From JALRBM01 sp964477195 (GTDB lineage Bacteria; Patescibacteriota; Saccharimonadia; Saccharimonadales; Saccharimonadaceae): a stretch of 34,044 bases of DNA. The translations under genes and the position numbers were made by a program. The stretch is from assembly GCA_964477195.1 (NCBI GenBank), contig CAYZCX010000010.1:1-34044 (forward strand). The letters are read 5' to 3'. Below the pieces are notes generated by a model. It was given only the letters and a program-made list of their open reading frames with translations. It made no database searches and was not told the origin of the DNA. Below are positions 7,177 to 15,113 of the stretch, in pieces. The number at the start of each line of letters is the position of its first letter. The first letter of the stretch is position 1.

Positions 7177-7560
7177 CTAGTTACCGCAGAAGCGGTGGAG
7201 GATGTCCTCCTGGGTGCCGTCGAGCAGCCCGGTTGTGGCGCCGAGAAGTACCGACTGCCCCGTAGGGTTGCAGTCCTTCAGGGCCTGGCCCTTGTACTTG
7301 ACGCCAGTCGGCTTCCCGCTTGTCACCAGAATGATGACATCACCCTTGGTGTACTCGGTCTTGGCGTCATTGGCCGTGAACCCCTGAGCGGTCAACCCGT
7401 TGTGGAGTACCTCGCCAGTGATCGTCGACGCGTCGGCCGATACATTGACACCGCTCCCGTTGATGTTCACGCTGAGGGGCGCGTTGCCGGAACCGCATGC
7501 GGTGAGCGTGAGCACACCGGTGAAAATCGCAAGCGCCCAAAGAGCGAAACGACGAATCAC
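7177..7560 (-). CDS. Small lipoprotein, unknown function
   Basis: 127 residues from a GTG at 7560, which has AGAGGAGAG upstream; the ORF could be extended but those codons would overlay the ribosome site. The signal peptide begins VIRRF and ends in the lipobox LTAC, with the lipidated Cys at about 22. The mature protein has a Ser/Thr/Asn-rich part (SVNINGSGVNVSAD), then ITGEVLHNGLTAQGF, and two Cys (KDCNPTG and FCGN) that could form a disulfide. It should be tethered outside the cytoplasmic membrane. It has its own promoter and hairpin and GC-rich codons. No enzyme motif is visible. Confidence 0.75.
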   Translation of the reverse strand: MIRRFALWALAIFTGVLTLTACGSGNAPLSVNINGSGVNVSADASTITGEVLHNGLTAQGFTANDAKTEYTKGDVIILVTSGKPTGVKYKGQALKDCNPTGQSVLLGATTGLLDGTQEDILHRFCGN

Positions 7561-7602
7561 GGAACTCTCCTCTACTGATACAAGCAAAAAGTGGACTGAA
7601 TC

Positions 7603-7631
7603 ATCATATTCATATAATGAGATAAAGTCAA
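7603..7631 (-). promoter_or_regulatory. Promoter of the first solitary lipoprotein
   Basis: Minus strand: TTGACT (7626-7631), 17 nt, TATGAT (7603-7608). The leader is about 35 nt and contains the ribosome site. Confidence 0.75.
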
Positions 7632-7643
7632 TCTAAAGGAAAA

Positions 7644-7667
7644 CCCGCCGGTTCTAAGGCCGGCGGG
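7644..7667 (-). terminator. Terminator of the second solitary lipoprotein
   Basis: CCCGCCGG (7644-7651) and CCGGCGGG (7660-7667), followed on the minus strand by TTTTCCTTT. It is only 12 bp from the next -35 box. Confidence 0.75.
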
Positions 7668-7686
7668 CGTTCCATTCGAGGGAGGA

Positions 7687-8166
7687 TCAGATGGGGTCGC
7701 TGCAAGCGTACAGGGTGTTGAACCTGCCGCCCCACGCACCCTTCTTGAGGGTGGTGGTGGGACTCTTCTTGTCCGTCACGTACCCCAGGTATTCGCTGTT
7801 GACGATGACCGCGTGCTCACCGCGCTGCTTGCCCCAGGTGATGACGATCTTCTCGTCATCCACCACCGTCGTGATCGTGTCCTTGGAAAAACCAGGCACC
7901 TCGCCGCCGGCCGGGTTGAGCAGGATCGCGGTCGTCTGCGAACCACACGTGGCTTCGTAGGCGCCACCGGACCAGCCACGGAAGTGGACGGAACTGTCGA
8001 GCACGTTGGTGGGCCTGATCTCTCCGGCCACCAACGGGGTCTTGGCCAGCGCTTCGGCCACCGGCGGGACCGACGGTGCGGTGGGCGGCGGAGGCTTCGG
8101 CTTGTCGCACGCGGTCAGTGTGAAAGCGACAGCGGCGGCAGTCGAGACTGCCATCAATTTACGCAA
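7687..8166 (-). CDS. Proline-rich lipoprotein, unknown function
   Basis: 159 residues from a TTG at 8166, 5 nt after GAGAGGAAG; the internal ATG at 8153 is worse placed. The signal peptide MRKLMAVSTAAAVAFTL leads to the lipobox LTAC. A Lys/Pro linker (KPKPPPPTAPSVPP) holds the folded domain off the membrane. That domain is beta-rich with two Cys (EATCGSQ and YACSDP). No family is recognised. Promoter, codon use and length match the preceding lipoprotein gene, and the two may have spread or be regulated together, although their mature sequences do not look alike. Confidence 0.75.
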   Translation of the reverse strand: MRKLMAVSTAAAVAFTLTACDKPKPPPPTAPSVPPVAEALAKTPLVAGEIRPTNVLDSSVHFRGWSGGAYEATCGSQTTAILLNPAGGEVPGFSKDTITTVVDDEKIVITWGKQRGEHAVIVNSEYLGYVTDKKSPTTTLKKGAWGGRFNTLYACSDPI

Positions 8167-8221
8167 CGGAACTTCCTCTCATCTGTTCGCCTTAAGGCAA
8201 ACGTGAATGGATTACCTCATT

Positions 8222-8250
8222 ATAATATCACAAAAATATGAATAAGTCAA
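8222..8250 (-). promoter_or_regulatory. Promoter of the second solitary lipoprotein
   Basis: Minus strand: TTGACT (8245-8250), 17 nt, TATTAT (8222-8227). The -35 and spacing match the promoter at 7603-7631, and the -10 also starts TAT. The -35 touches the rluB stop codon. Confidence 0.75.
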
Positions 8251-8940
8251 TTATTTAACAGAGGTATCGAGATATTTTCCCGGAGGAAGATCGGCAAGCA
8301 CATAGGGGCCAAAGTGTGTGCGATGAAGTTTTGTCACCGCGTAGCCGAGTGAAGCGAATGTTCGACGAATTTGTCGATTGCGGCCCTCGTGCATTGTGAT
8401 TTGCCAGTCGAGGCGATTTTCGCGGGTCCGAGAGAGGTGGAGCTGACTTATGCCATCTTCTAGCTGAACGCCAAAGTCACTAATCATTTGCTGATGGAGC
8501 GGAGCTAGATCTTGATCGAGAGTGACTTCATAGATTTTGGTTTTGCGAAATTTTGGATGTGTCATGCGAAACGCAAAATCGCCATCATTAGTGAGAAGGA
8601 TGAGCCCGGAGCTATCTTTGTCAAGTCGCCCAACAGGTTTCAGAGCGTGAAGGTCTTTTGGAAGAAGCGAGTAGATTGTCGGGTTGTCGCCCTGAGCTCG
8701 ACGTGAACATACGTAACCGACTGGTTTATTAAACATAACATAGCGAAGTTGGGCAGTCGTGCTGAGAGTCTTCCCTTTTACCTCTATAGTATCACCGAGG
8801 GTAAACCGAGCCCCAAGCGTTGCTTTGGCACCATTTATCGTCACTTGTCCGTGTTCGATTAACTCATCGGCTTCACGACGAGAAATACCAAGCTGAAGCG
8901 CAAGGTGTTTGTTGAGTCGTTCTGTTGGATCATCAGCCAT
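8251..8940 (-). CDS. rluB: 23S rRNA pseudouridine synthase, RsuA/RluB family
   Basis: 229 residues. An S4 RNA-binding domain (RLNKHLALQLGISRREADEL, about 8-27) is followed by the catalytic domain with GRLDKDSSGLILLTNDG, whose Asp is the nucleophile of the family. FNKPVGYVCS and GRNRQIRRTFASLGY are the other signatures. The enzyme isomerises a uridine in large-subunit rRNA; RluB, RluE, RluF and RsuA cannot be fully separated by eye, so the symbol is tentative. A TATAAT lies 8 nt before the ATG, inside the spacer after the response regulator. The gene may be read both as the third gene of that operon and from its own leaderless start. Confidence 0.88.
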   Translation of the reverse strand: MADDPTERLNKHLALQLGISRREADELIEHGQVTINGAKATLGARFTLGDTIEVKGKTLSTTAQLRYVMFNKPVGYVCSRRAQGDNPTIYSLLPKDLHALKPVGRLDKDSSGLILLTNDGDFAFRMTHPKFRKTKIYEVTLDQDLAPLHQQMISDFGVQLEDGISQLHLSRTRENRLDWQITMHEGRNRQIRRTFASLGYAVTKLHRTHFGPYVLADLPPGKYLDTSVK

Positions 8941-8954
8941 TACGAGAAATTATA

Positions 8955-9902
8955 TCACGCTTGTGGGGCAGAAGACTGAGGGGGTACGGGGGCTCCAGGG
9001 GATGGTGGGAGCGGTGGTCGAGGAATTTCCTCAAATTGAATTCCTGAATCTTGGCCATCAGGGATAATTGGTTTTTGTGGTTGCGGTGTGGGAGGTACTG
9101 GTGGCGTGACAGGTGTAGTGGGTTCTGGTAGTGCAGATGGAGCTGGTGGTGTCGGCGGGATAACGAGAGGAGGTTGTGAGGCAGGAGGTGTGGGAGTTGT
9201 CGGTGTGGCAGGCGCGGTTGCACCTTGTAGCTCTTGGTCCATACGACTTGCAAGATCATCGGAAGGCGTATTTGATCCGATGGGGTGAATGACCCGCTCC
9301 CCTAGTCCAGAGGGACGAGCTGTTGAAAATGGCGCTGTGGGTTGCGGAAGTGTCGGCGTTGGCGAGACAGGAGGAGGTGTTGGTGCCTGGGGAGGCTGTG
9401 GACTTTGAGGGGGGATGGAAGAGCTCATCGGAGGCGTAATAGAGGGTCGTGGGGCAACCGTTGGGGCTGGCCGAGGTTGGGCGCTTGGTGCGGCTCCGCC
9501 AAAAACTTGCGCTGGAGAAGTTCCGGTGACCGGCGCGTCTTTGAGCACTTCGTGAACGGTACGAACAACGTCTTCGATTCCGACTTGGGATTTGACGAGA
9601 TATTTATCTGCGCCCAGGGCTTGACCACGCGCGCGCTGGTCTTCACTTGAGAGAGCGGTCATCATGATGACACGAATGTCTTTTGTTTCGGTGGTTGAGC
9701 GGAGAATATCGAGCATGTCAAAGCCGCTGATTTTTGGCATCATAACGTCACTGATGATCAGTTCGGGGCGCTCTTTGATAGCCATGGCAAGCGCTTCTTC
9801 CCCGTCACCTGCCGAGACGATATCGTAACCTTCGGCGAGCAGACGGACGCCATAGATTTCGCGTAGGCTTTTATCGTCTTCTACCAGTAGTATTTTGGTC
9901 AT
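8955..9902 (-). CDS. Response regulator with a long proline-rich tail
   Basis: 315 residues. A complete CheY-like receiver domain spans about 1-120: acidic pair in LLVEDD, phospho-acceptor Asp52 in ISDVMMP, Thr82 in MMTALSS and Lys104 in KYLVKS. There is no DNA-binding or enzymatic output domain. The remaining roughly 190 residues are low-complexity Pro/Ala/Thr/Gln (many PPxP units) and should be disordered. It follows its partner kinase, whose C-terminus has a similar tail, by 45 nt. Signalling is therefore likely by protein contact rather than by direct promoter binding. A TACAAT and GAGGG precede the ATG. Confidence 0.9.
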   Translation of the reverse strand: MTKILLVEDDKSLREIYGVRLLAEGYDIVSAGDGEEALAMAIKERPELIISDVMMPKISGFDMLDILRSTTETKDIRVIMMTALSSEDQRARGQALGADKYLVKSQVGIEDVVRTVHEVLKDAPVTGTSPAQVFGGAAPSAQPRPAPTVAPRPSITPPMSSSIPPQSPQPPQAPTPPPVSPTPTLPQPTAPFSTARPSGLGERVIHPIGSNTPSDDLASRMDQELQGATAPATPTTPTPPASQPPLVIPPTPPAPSALPEPTTPVTPPVPPTPQPQKPIIPDGQDSGIQFEEIPRPPLPPSPGAPVPPQSSAPQA

Positions 9903-9947
9903 ATTACCCTCTATTGTACTAAGTGACTCTTAAAAATGCTATAGCGC

Positions 9948-12005
9948 TTATGGTTGATTTTGACTACGAGGCGGAACCGCAACACCTGGCTGCTGAGGCC
10001 GAAGATAGCGCGAAGGGTCCTGCTCGATGCTTGCTATAGGCGTATTCACCCTTGGGACAGTATAAGGAGCTGGTGTTGATGGAGCCAGTCGTGGCTGTGC
10101 GCTGGGGGGTGTAATAGGTGTCATTGTTGACTGAAGTTGCTCGGCAATGGCGCCAGCAGGCTGATTAACGTAGGTACTGTCGCTAATTGAAGCTGGCGTC
10201 GATGGTGGTGTGGGGATTGGTGGAAGGGACTGTTGAGGCTGCGGGGCTATTGGTGGAGTGACTGCAGGAGGAGCCTGGACGGGTGTGGGCTGCGCCGTCG
10301 TATATGCGGGATCAGGGATAATTTGCGGGGGTGTTTGTGTTTGAGTGAGATTTGCCGACTCGATAAGCCGAGTTGCTTCTTCGTGGCTGACGCGAGGAAC
10401 TTCAACATAAAAGGTGCTTCCCTGCTGGAACTCACTCTCAACCCAGATGCGACCATTCATTGCTTCGATGAGACGTCGAGAGAGGTATAATCCAAGCCCT
10501 GTGCCGCCAATTTCGCGAGTCTGACTATTGTCTACTCGGTAGAATTTTTGGAAGAGATGACCCATGTCTTCCTTGGGAATACCAATCCCGCTATCTGCTA
10601 TCGAGATGACAATATGTTCGCCAGATTCATCGCCACCGATGTCAATCGTGACATCACCTTTTGGTGTGTATTTAATAGCGTTTTCGACGAGATTGTTGAG
10701 AACTTCACGAAGATGATCGTTATCTACATTGGCGTAGTAGACGGGGTTGAGGCGGCGTTCGCCAAGCGTCCCTTCTTCGGTGTCTTCGGGCATGGGCTTG
10801 TAGAGAACGCGTAGCCCCTTGGCTTCTGCTTTTGGCCGGAGTCCTTCGACGATATCATGCATAAAAGCGACGACATCGACGACCTTGGGGTTATTGGCAA
10901 GGCGTCCGTCTTCGGCTTTTGTGACATCGAGTAGATCCTGGAAGAGCCGTCCGAGGTGTTGGGCGGATTCGTGAGCTTTGCTTATATAGTCTCTGGCTTT
11001 TTGGTCGATCTGGGCGGTGTTTGGGTTGAGCGCAAGGCCTAAGTAACCTTCGATAGAGGCAACGGGAGTACGCATTTCATGACTTGCGGTGCTAATAAAT
11101 TCTGCCTGTTCGCGTTCCTCGGCCTTTGCTTTGGTGATATCTCGGAATACCACGATAACGCCCGACCCTGTCTGTCCTGTTGGCGACACCGTAAGAGAGA
11201 TAAGGAGTTTTTTCCCAGTCTTGGTGAGGAGGCTCAGCTTGTCGTTTTCAGTCTCTTTGTTGGTCACAAGGGTTTGGGAGATGGGGTCGTTTGCGGAGGT
11301 AAGCTCGGCATCTTTGGCGTCGATAAGCTTGAGAACGGATTTGTAATCGAGAGATAGTGCATCTTGTCTGCTCCAGCCTATGATCTGTTCGGCTGCCGGG
11401 TTTATCAACTGGATCACCCCCTTGCTATCTAGCGCGATGACGCCATCAGCGATAGCGTTGATCACGACCTCTGATTTATCAGATACTTGGCTATATTCCG
11501 CGGCGAGCTCTTTGTAGGCTTGGCCTGTTTCACCCTCCGATTCCCCTTCGGCTTTATTTTTTGCGTGCCACATAAGATAACTTGCGACCAAGGGCAATTC
11601 CCCTGCTAGAACAATGGTAATGATCATTTCACGGGTAAGAACGCCACTAATATTTAACCACCCCATATATCCAAGGGTGAGAAGAAAAAGTGGTAAAAGT
11701 GCATACCAGCCAAATATGCCCGCAAATACAGCAACCACCATCCAGAGGGCAATGAATGGTGACGAGGGCCCCCCAGTGGTAAACACCAGGGCTGCCGTGG
11801 TGATGCAGAGTAACGCATAGGCGATGCCCACACCTACGGCAATGTATTTTTTTGGAGCCCAGAGATAGGAGATGAAACTGATGGCAAAGGCAACGCCGGC
11901 GGTAATCGCGGCAATATCGGGGACGAGCAGAGACGACGTGATGCTTTTTACATCGGCAAAATACGCCCAAAAATAAAGTGCCAGTACGATAACCGAAACA
12001 AGCAT
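9948..12005 (-). CDS. Membrane PAS-histidine kinase with proline-rich tail
   Basis: 685 residues. Five or six membrane helices span about 1-146. A coiled linker and a PAS domain (about 175-290) follow. HisKA has the phospho-acceptor His309 in SHEMRTP. The ATPase domain has the N box NNLVENAIKYTP, G1 DSGIG (471-475) and G2 GGTGLGL (500-506). From about 545 to the end is a Pro/Gln/Thr-rich disordered tail, which is unusual for a kinase. The ATG at 12005 has GAGGCG just upstream. The reading frame stays open further upstream (RFWHRRICEAI) to an ATT after AGGGGG, so a longer N-terminus with a rare start is possible. The kinase should phosphorylate the adjacent regulator; the stimulus is unknown. 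Confidence 0.92.
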   Translation of the reverse strand: MLVSVIVLALYFWAYFADVKSITSSLLVPDIAAITAGVAFAISFISYLWAPKKYIAVGVGIAYALLCITTAALVFTTGGPSSPFIALWMVVAVFAGIFGWYALLPLFLLTLGYMGWLNISGVLTREMIITIVLAGELPLVASYLMWHAKNKAEGESEGETGQAYKELAAEYSQVSDKSEVVINAIADGVIALDSKGVIQLINPAAEQIIGWSRQDALSLDYKSVLKLIDAKDAELTSANDPISQTLVTNKETENDKLSLLTKTGKKLLISLTVSPTGQTGSGVIVVFRDITKAKAEEREQAEFISTASHEMRTPVASIEGYLGLALNPNTAQIDQKARDYISKAHESAQHLGRLFQDLLDVTKAEDGRLANNPKVVDVVAFMHDIVEGLRPKAEAKGLRVLYKPMPEDTEEGTLGERRLNPVYYANVDNDHLREVLNNLVENAIKYTPKGDVTIDIGGDESGEHIVISIADSGIGIPKEDMGHLFQKFYRVDNSQTREIGGTGLGLYLSRRLIEAMNGRIWVESEFQQGSTFYVEVPRVSHEEATRLIESANLTQTQTPPQIIPDPAYTTAQPTPVQAPPAVTPPIAPQPQQSLPPIPTPPSTPASISDSTYVNQPAGAIAEQLQSTMTPITPPSAQPRLAPSTPAPYTVPRVNTPIASIEQDPSRYLRPQQPGVAVPPRSQNQP

Positions 12006-12098
12006 AATCGCCTCGCAGATGCGGCGATGCCAGAAACGTGTCAGAGATAACGGTTTAATAGATGCCCCCTATTTATCGAGTGTGATGCTTTATTCACT

Positions 12099-12127
12099 AT
12101 TATGCCAAGCATAAGAAGGAAGTGCAA
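12099..12127 (-). promoter_or_regulatory. Promoter of the kinase operon
   Basis: Minus strand: TTGCAC (12122-12127), 17 nt, CATAAT (12099-12104), about 90 nt before the annotated kinase ATG. Confidence 0.6.
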
Positions 12128-12232
12128 GATACCTCGGGTTGTGTAGCTTTTGCACAACAGGTTTTTGGGTGACGTTCACTTAGGTAAGCTCGAAAAGTCA
12201 CAAAAAGAGATAACGATAGAATCGAGGTAATT

Positions 12233-13051
12233 ATGGGAGAACGTTTGTCAGCTGCACCTTATGAGCTTGACCGGGACCAGGTAGATATTTTACGGGGAAT
12301 CGGTCAGCAGGCGCTTGCTATATCAGAAGAGAATTATTGTAGCGGCTTTCCTCATTTTAGAGGCGGAAAGATACGTAAGTTAGGTCACAATAACGCTCGT
12401 CACAACTTTATTGTAGGAAGAGATTCAGCTCAAGTTGGCGGCGCTATTGGCTTTGACTCGACGAGTCGCGAAGCTTTGCAAACCGCAGGCCATGCGCACG
12501 ATGTCGTGCAATTAAAAGGCCGAGGAATGGATGAGAGAGAAAGTGCTGAGTGGGTAGTAGAACAGTTGCGGAATCGAGGGTTTCCTGAAACTATTTCAAA
12601 ACTTACAGGTGCGGCGATAATGGGGACGCTCCCTATCTTTAATAGTAATGGAGAGATTGTCGATCAGGCCGCTAATCAAATGGATTTTGATTCACGGTAC
12701 GAAGAGGCCTTTGTAAAAACGGTAGCGACTGCCGATTTAGGTGAAATACACACTCCTATGGGTCCTTATTCAGGTCATCAGGTCTATAAACAGCTACGGG
12801 GCCTCGAGCCTGACCAACCATTGCCAATGGATGGGCTTATGGAATTTCAGGAGAGTCAGCTCCGGCTGGTGACAGGTCATCGCTACCTCATCCCAGAGGG
12901 CGAAAGTGTGCTTGCGACGCATCGTACGCAAGTAATTAAGTATAGCGAATATATTGCAGAGCAGCTTCGTGAGGGTAAGATTGAGAGCGGAGATCGAGTA
13001 ACTGCTCTTGACATGGCATTTATGCGCAATCCTGATATGCAGCTGAAGTAG
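12233..13051 (+). CDS. HD-domain protein (putative phosphohydrolase)
   Basis: 272 residues. A His (HNNARHNF) is followed about 30 residues later by AGHAHDVV, the H...HD pattern of metal-dependent HD phosphohydrolases, and later acidic residues (QMDFDSRYEEAF) could complete the metal site. Next to the first His, the short tract HNFIVGRDS suits the family. The substrate is unknown; HD enzymes act on nucleotides or cyclic dinucleotides. There is no signal peptide. GAGG precedes the ATG. Upstream, GTTGTG and CACAAC form an imperfect palindrome. The TrmB-type regulator starts 2 nt after the stop, so the two form an operon. Confidence 0.65.
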   Translation: MGERLSAAPYELDRDQVDILRGIGQQALAISEENYCSGFPHFRGGKIRKLGHNNARHNFIVGRDSAQVGGAIGFDSTSREALQTAGHAHDVVQLKGRGMDERESAEWVVEQLRNRGFPETISKLTGAAIMGTLPIFNSNGEIVDQAANQMDFDSRYEEAFVKTVATADLGEIHTPMGPYSGHQVYKQLRGLEPDQPLPMDGLMEFQESQLRLVTGHRYLIPEGESVLATHRTQVIKYSEYIAEQLREGKIESGDRVTALDMAFMRNPDMQLK

Positions 13052-13053
13052 AA

Positions 13054-13920
13054 ATGTTGCGGTTAACCTCAATAGATGATAAAATAGGTAAAATGTTGGG
13101 CGATACGCAAGCTATCAGAGCGTACTTCTTTAAACTTGGTCTTTCCTCGGAAATAGCCGATATTTATTTGGCACTCTACGCATATGGTGAACAGACCATC
13201 TCGGAGCTCGCCCGCCGCTCGAGCATTGAGCGTACTCGGATTTATCGGTTGATGGATGAACTTCAGGCAAGCGGTCTGGTTGAGATTGAATCGCAGTATA
13301 AACGGAAGATTATCCGAGCCGCCCCTATTAGTAACTTGCAGATCTTGCTTTCAAAAAAAGAACAAGATCTCCAAGAGCTATATAACGGCCTCGGTGATCT
13401 GCAAGATACGCTATCAAAGAACGCTCACCATTCTGAAGCAACGAAAATTCAAGCGTATCAAGGGACAGAGGGGTTAAAGCAGATGTTCTGGAACCAAACG
13501 CGGAGCAAGTCAGAGAACCTATCAATTCTGTATGAGAATATGCAGAGCCGGACGAAACTTGCTTTTTTTGAGCGTTGGGTTGAGGTATGTAAAGAGCGCG
13601 GGGTCACGTCACGAAGTATTATTAGCGATAACTTTGTGCGAACGCAGCAGGCTTGGTATAAAAAGAACACCAATGAGCGCATGTCTAATTGGCAGGGTCG
13701 CTATATTCCCGATGGTGTGTTCCCTATCACTCACTCGACCACGATATATGATGATGTCACGTCGTATTTTAACTGGAAAGATGGAGAGGTGTTCGGGATC
13801 GAAATTCATAATCAGCAAATTGCCGATGCGCAGCGCCAGTTCTTTGAGATGCTTTGGAATCAAGGTGTTGAGATCGATGATATGAAATCTCTTGCGGAAC
13901 AACTTCCCTCTAAGGAATAG
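13054..13920 (+). CDS. TrmB-family transcriptional regulator
   Basis: 288 residues. The N-terminal winged helix (LGLSSEIADIYLALYAYGEQ, then ISELARRSSIERTRIYRLMDEL) matches TrmB, followed by a coiled coil (KKEQDLQELYNGLGDLQDTL) and a C-terminal phospholipase-D-like ligand domain. It starts 2 nt after the HD gene and may be coupled to it. An alternative ATG at 13093 would remove 13 residues. The gene converges on the helix-turn-helix array, and its last codons form one arm of the hairpin at 13915-13946, so its 3' end shares the array's repeat box. It could regulate its own operon or the array; nothing in the sequence decides this. Confidence 0.82.
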   Translation: MLRLTSIDDKIGKMLGDTQAIRAYFFKLGLSSEIADIYLALYAYGEQTISELARRSSIERTRIYRLMDELQASGLVEIESQYKRKIIRAAPISNLQILLSKKEQDLQELYNGLGDLQDTLSKNAHHSEATKIQAYQGTEGLKQMFWNQTRSKSENLSILYENMQSRTKLAFFERWVEVCKERGVTSRSIISDNFVRTQQAWYKKNTNERMSNWQGRYIPDGVFPITHSTTIYDDVTSYFNWKDGEVFGIEIHNQQIADAQRQFFEMLWNQGVEIDDMKSLAEQLPSKE

Positions 13921-13946
13921 AAGCGCGGATGAGGCGACTTCTATTC
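13915..13946 (-). terminator. Stem-loop with repeat box after array gene A
   Basis: GAATAGAAG (13915-13923) and CTTCTATTC (13938-13946) form a perfect 9-bp stem. The 14-nt loop holds the array box (GCGCGGATGAGG on plus, 13923-13934). It serves both the TrmB gene and array gene A. There is no T-run, so its efficiency as a terminator is uncertain. Confidence 0.7.
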
Positions 13947-14381
13947 GATGATTCCGTCTTTTAGCATGAGAGCTATGAGGTGGGATCGGCTTCGTGCGTT
14001 GTATATCTCAAAAAGATCCTGAATCTGGCGCTTGATTGTCTTTTCGCTGCGGCCAAGCCGTGCGCCGATTTCCATGTTTGTCGAACCGTACTTCAGAAGA
14101 TTTGCAACAAGACGTTCTCGCTCAGATACTGGCCGAGACGGCGTTGTATGTCCGGGGCCAAAAATGACCCCTCCTCGAATAGCAAGATAGACGATCGCGG
14201 GCATACTGCTGATGCCCAGTTTTTTGTATATCTGTCCGGCGGCCCATCCTACCTTTTCTTCGGTGAACTTGCCAAATCGCTCTTTATGGGTCAAGTTTCT
14301 AGCGGTTTCGCCTTCTGTGCGCCCTTCTGATCGTGCTTGGATAATCTCTAATTCGATTTCCGAAAGTTCCGCGAGTTCCAC
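13941..14381 (-). CDS. Array gene A: tandem double LuxR-type HTH protein
   Basis: 146 residues from a GTG at 14381 with AAGGGG upstream. Two GerE-type helix-turn-helix domains: LSEIELEIIQARSEGRTEGE to IYKKLGI (about 6-58), and VSERERLVANLLKYGSTNME to LKDGIIE (about 84-146). The joining segment YLAIRGGVIFGPG carries the family's I-x-GP link. It is the most divergent and last-transcribed member of six. No receiver or ligand domain is present, so the whole protein is a DNA-binding unit. In LuxR proteins this domain dimerises on DNA; two copies in one chain could act as a built-in pseudo-dimer. Confidence 0.8.
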   Translation of the reverse strand: MELAELSEIELEIIQARSEGRTEGETARNLTHKERFGKFTEEKVGWAAGQIYKKLGISSMPAIVYLAIRGGVIFGPGHTTPSRPVSERERLVANLLKYGSTNMEIGARLGRSEKTIKRQIQDLFEIYNARSRSHLIALMLKDGIIE

Positions 14382-14403
14382 TATTCGCCCCTTAGTAATT
14401 AGC

Positions 14404-14519
14404 CCTCATCCGCGCCTGGACCATGATAGAACACTATATGCTAAAAAAGCAAGGATATGTCCTCTCCTAAATCACTCATTTTCCAAAGGTAAGAGCGCGC
14501 GGATGAAGATTGCTCTTAC
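14404..14519 (-). promoter_or_regulatory. Array spacer B/A: stem-loop, promoter and box pair
   Basis: Read on minus: gene B stop in a stem-loop (GTAAGAGC 14489-14496, GCTCTTAC 14512-14519) with box 2 in its loop (14497-14508). Then comes promoter TTGCTT (14447-14452), 18 nt, TATCAT (14423-14428). After 7 nt comes box 1 (14404-14415). Confidence 0.75.
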
Positions 14520-14983
14520 TGGATCAAGCCATGGACGAGTGCGAGGGCTGCAAGATGTGTCCTGCTTGAGGCGTCGTACTTTTGGTAGGCGTTTGCGACA
14601 TAGCGCTTGACCCATCGCAAACTTTTGCTCAAGTGAGCGGCAATTTGTTCGTCTGAGCAGCCTTGTGATATGAAAGAAACCACTCTTAGCTCGATAGGGC
14701 TAAAGTCTGGTGGATACTTTTGAGTGGGTGGGCCTTCGATCAACTTATGTCGAAGTGCATAGCAGACAGCATAGCTTAGCTTATTTCCCACCCTTTCGGC
14801 TAACTCACCATCGTAAAGTCCTAGGATATTGTAGATTCGTCCCATACGATTACCTATTGATTGGTAGCTGATGCAGAGGTTTTTCGCTATCTGCCCATCC
14901 GTGAGGCCAAGCGATTTCGCCTGGAGTGTTTCGAGGTCATGCTCTTCCCAAGGCGCACCTGGCATGCCGCGTCTCTTTACCAC
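14516..14983 (-). CDS. Array gene B: tandem double LuxR-type HTH protein
   Basis: 155 residues. I choose the GTG at 14983 because AGAGGA lies 6 nt upstream and the protein then begins MVKRRGMPGAP, which aligns with MRKSGKPGDP, MTRRRSGQSGDP and MARRGIGKPGA of its neighbours. A GTG two codons earlier abuts the ribosome site. HTH1 is HDLETLQAKSLGLTDGQIAK through GLYDGEL; the link is ALRHKLIEGPP. HTH2 is FSPIELRVVSFISQGCSDEQ through HGLIQ. Own promoter and 3' stem-loop as in the other members. Its loop box differs by one base (GCGCGGATGAAG on plus). Confidence 0.82.
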   Translation of the reverse strand: MVKRRGMPGAPWEEHDLETLQAKSLGLTDGQIAKNLCISYQSIGNRMGRIYNILGLYDGELAERVGNKLSYAVCYALRHKLIEGPPTQKYPPDFSPIELRVVSFISQGCSDEQIAAHLSKSLRWVKRYVANAYQKYDASSRTHLAALALVHGLIQ

Positions 14984-15009
14984 AATCACTCCTCTTTTAA
15001 CGAGAGCTA

Positions 15010-15113
15010 TTCATCCGCGCAGAAATATGATAACCGGTCGGGCATCAGAAGCGCAATGACTTTCTCAAAAGAATTAACTTCTTAGGTAGAAGCGCGGATG
15101 AGGCGATTCTCCT
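15010..15113 (-). promoter_or_regulatory. Array spacer C/B: stem-loop, promoter and box pair
   Basis: Read on minus: box 2 (15092-15103) in the loop of an imperfect stem (TAGG-T-AGAA against TTCTCCTA). Then TTGCGC (15051-15056), 18 nt, TATCAT (15027-15032), 6 nt and box 1 (15010-15020). Confidence 0.75.
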
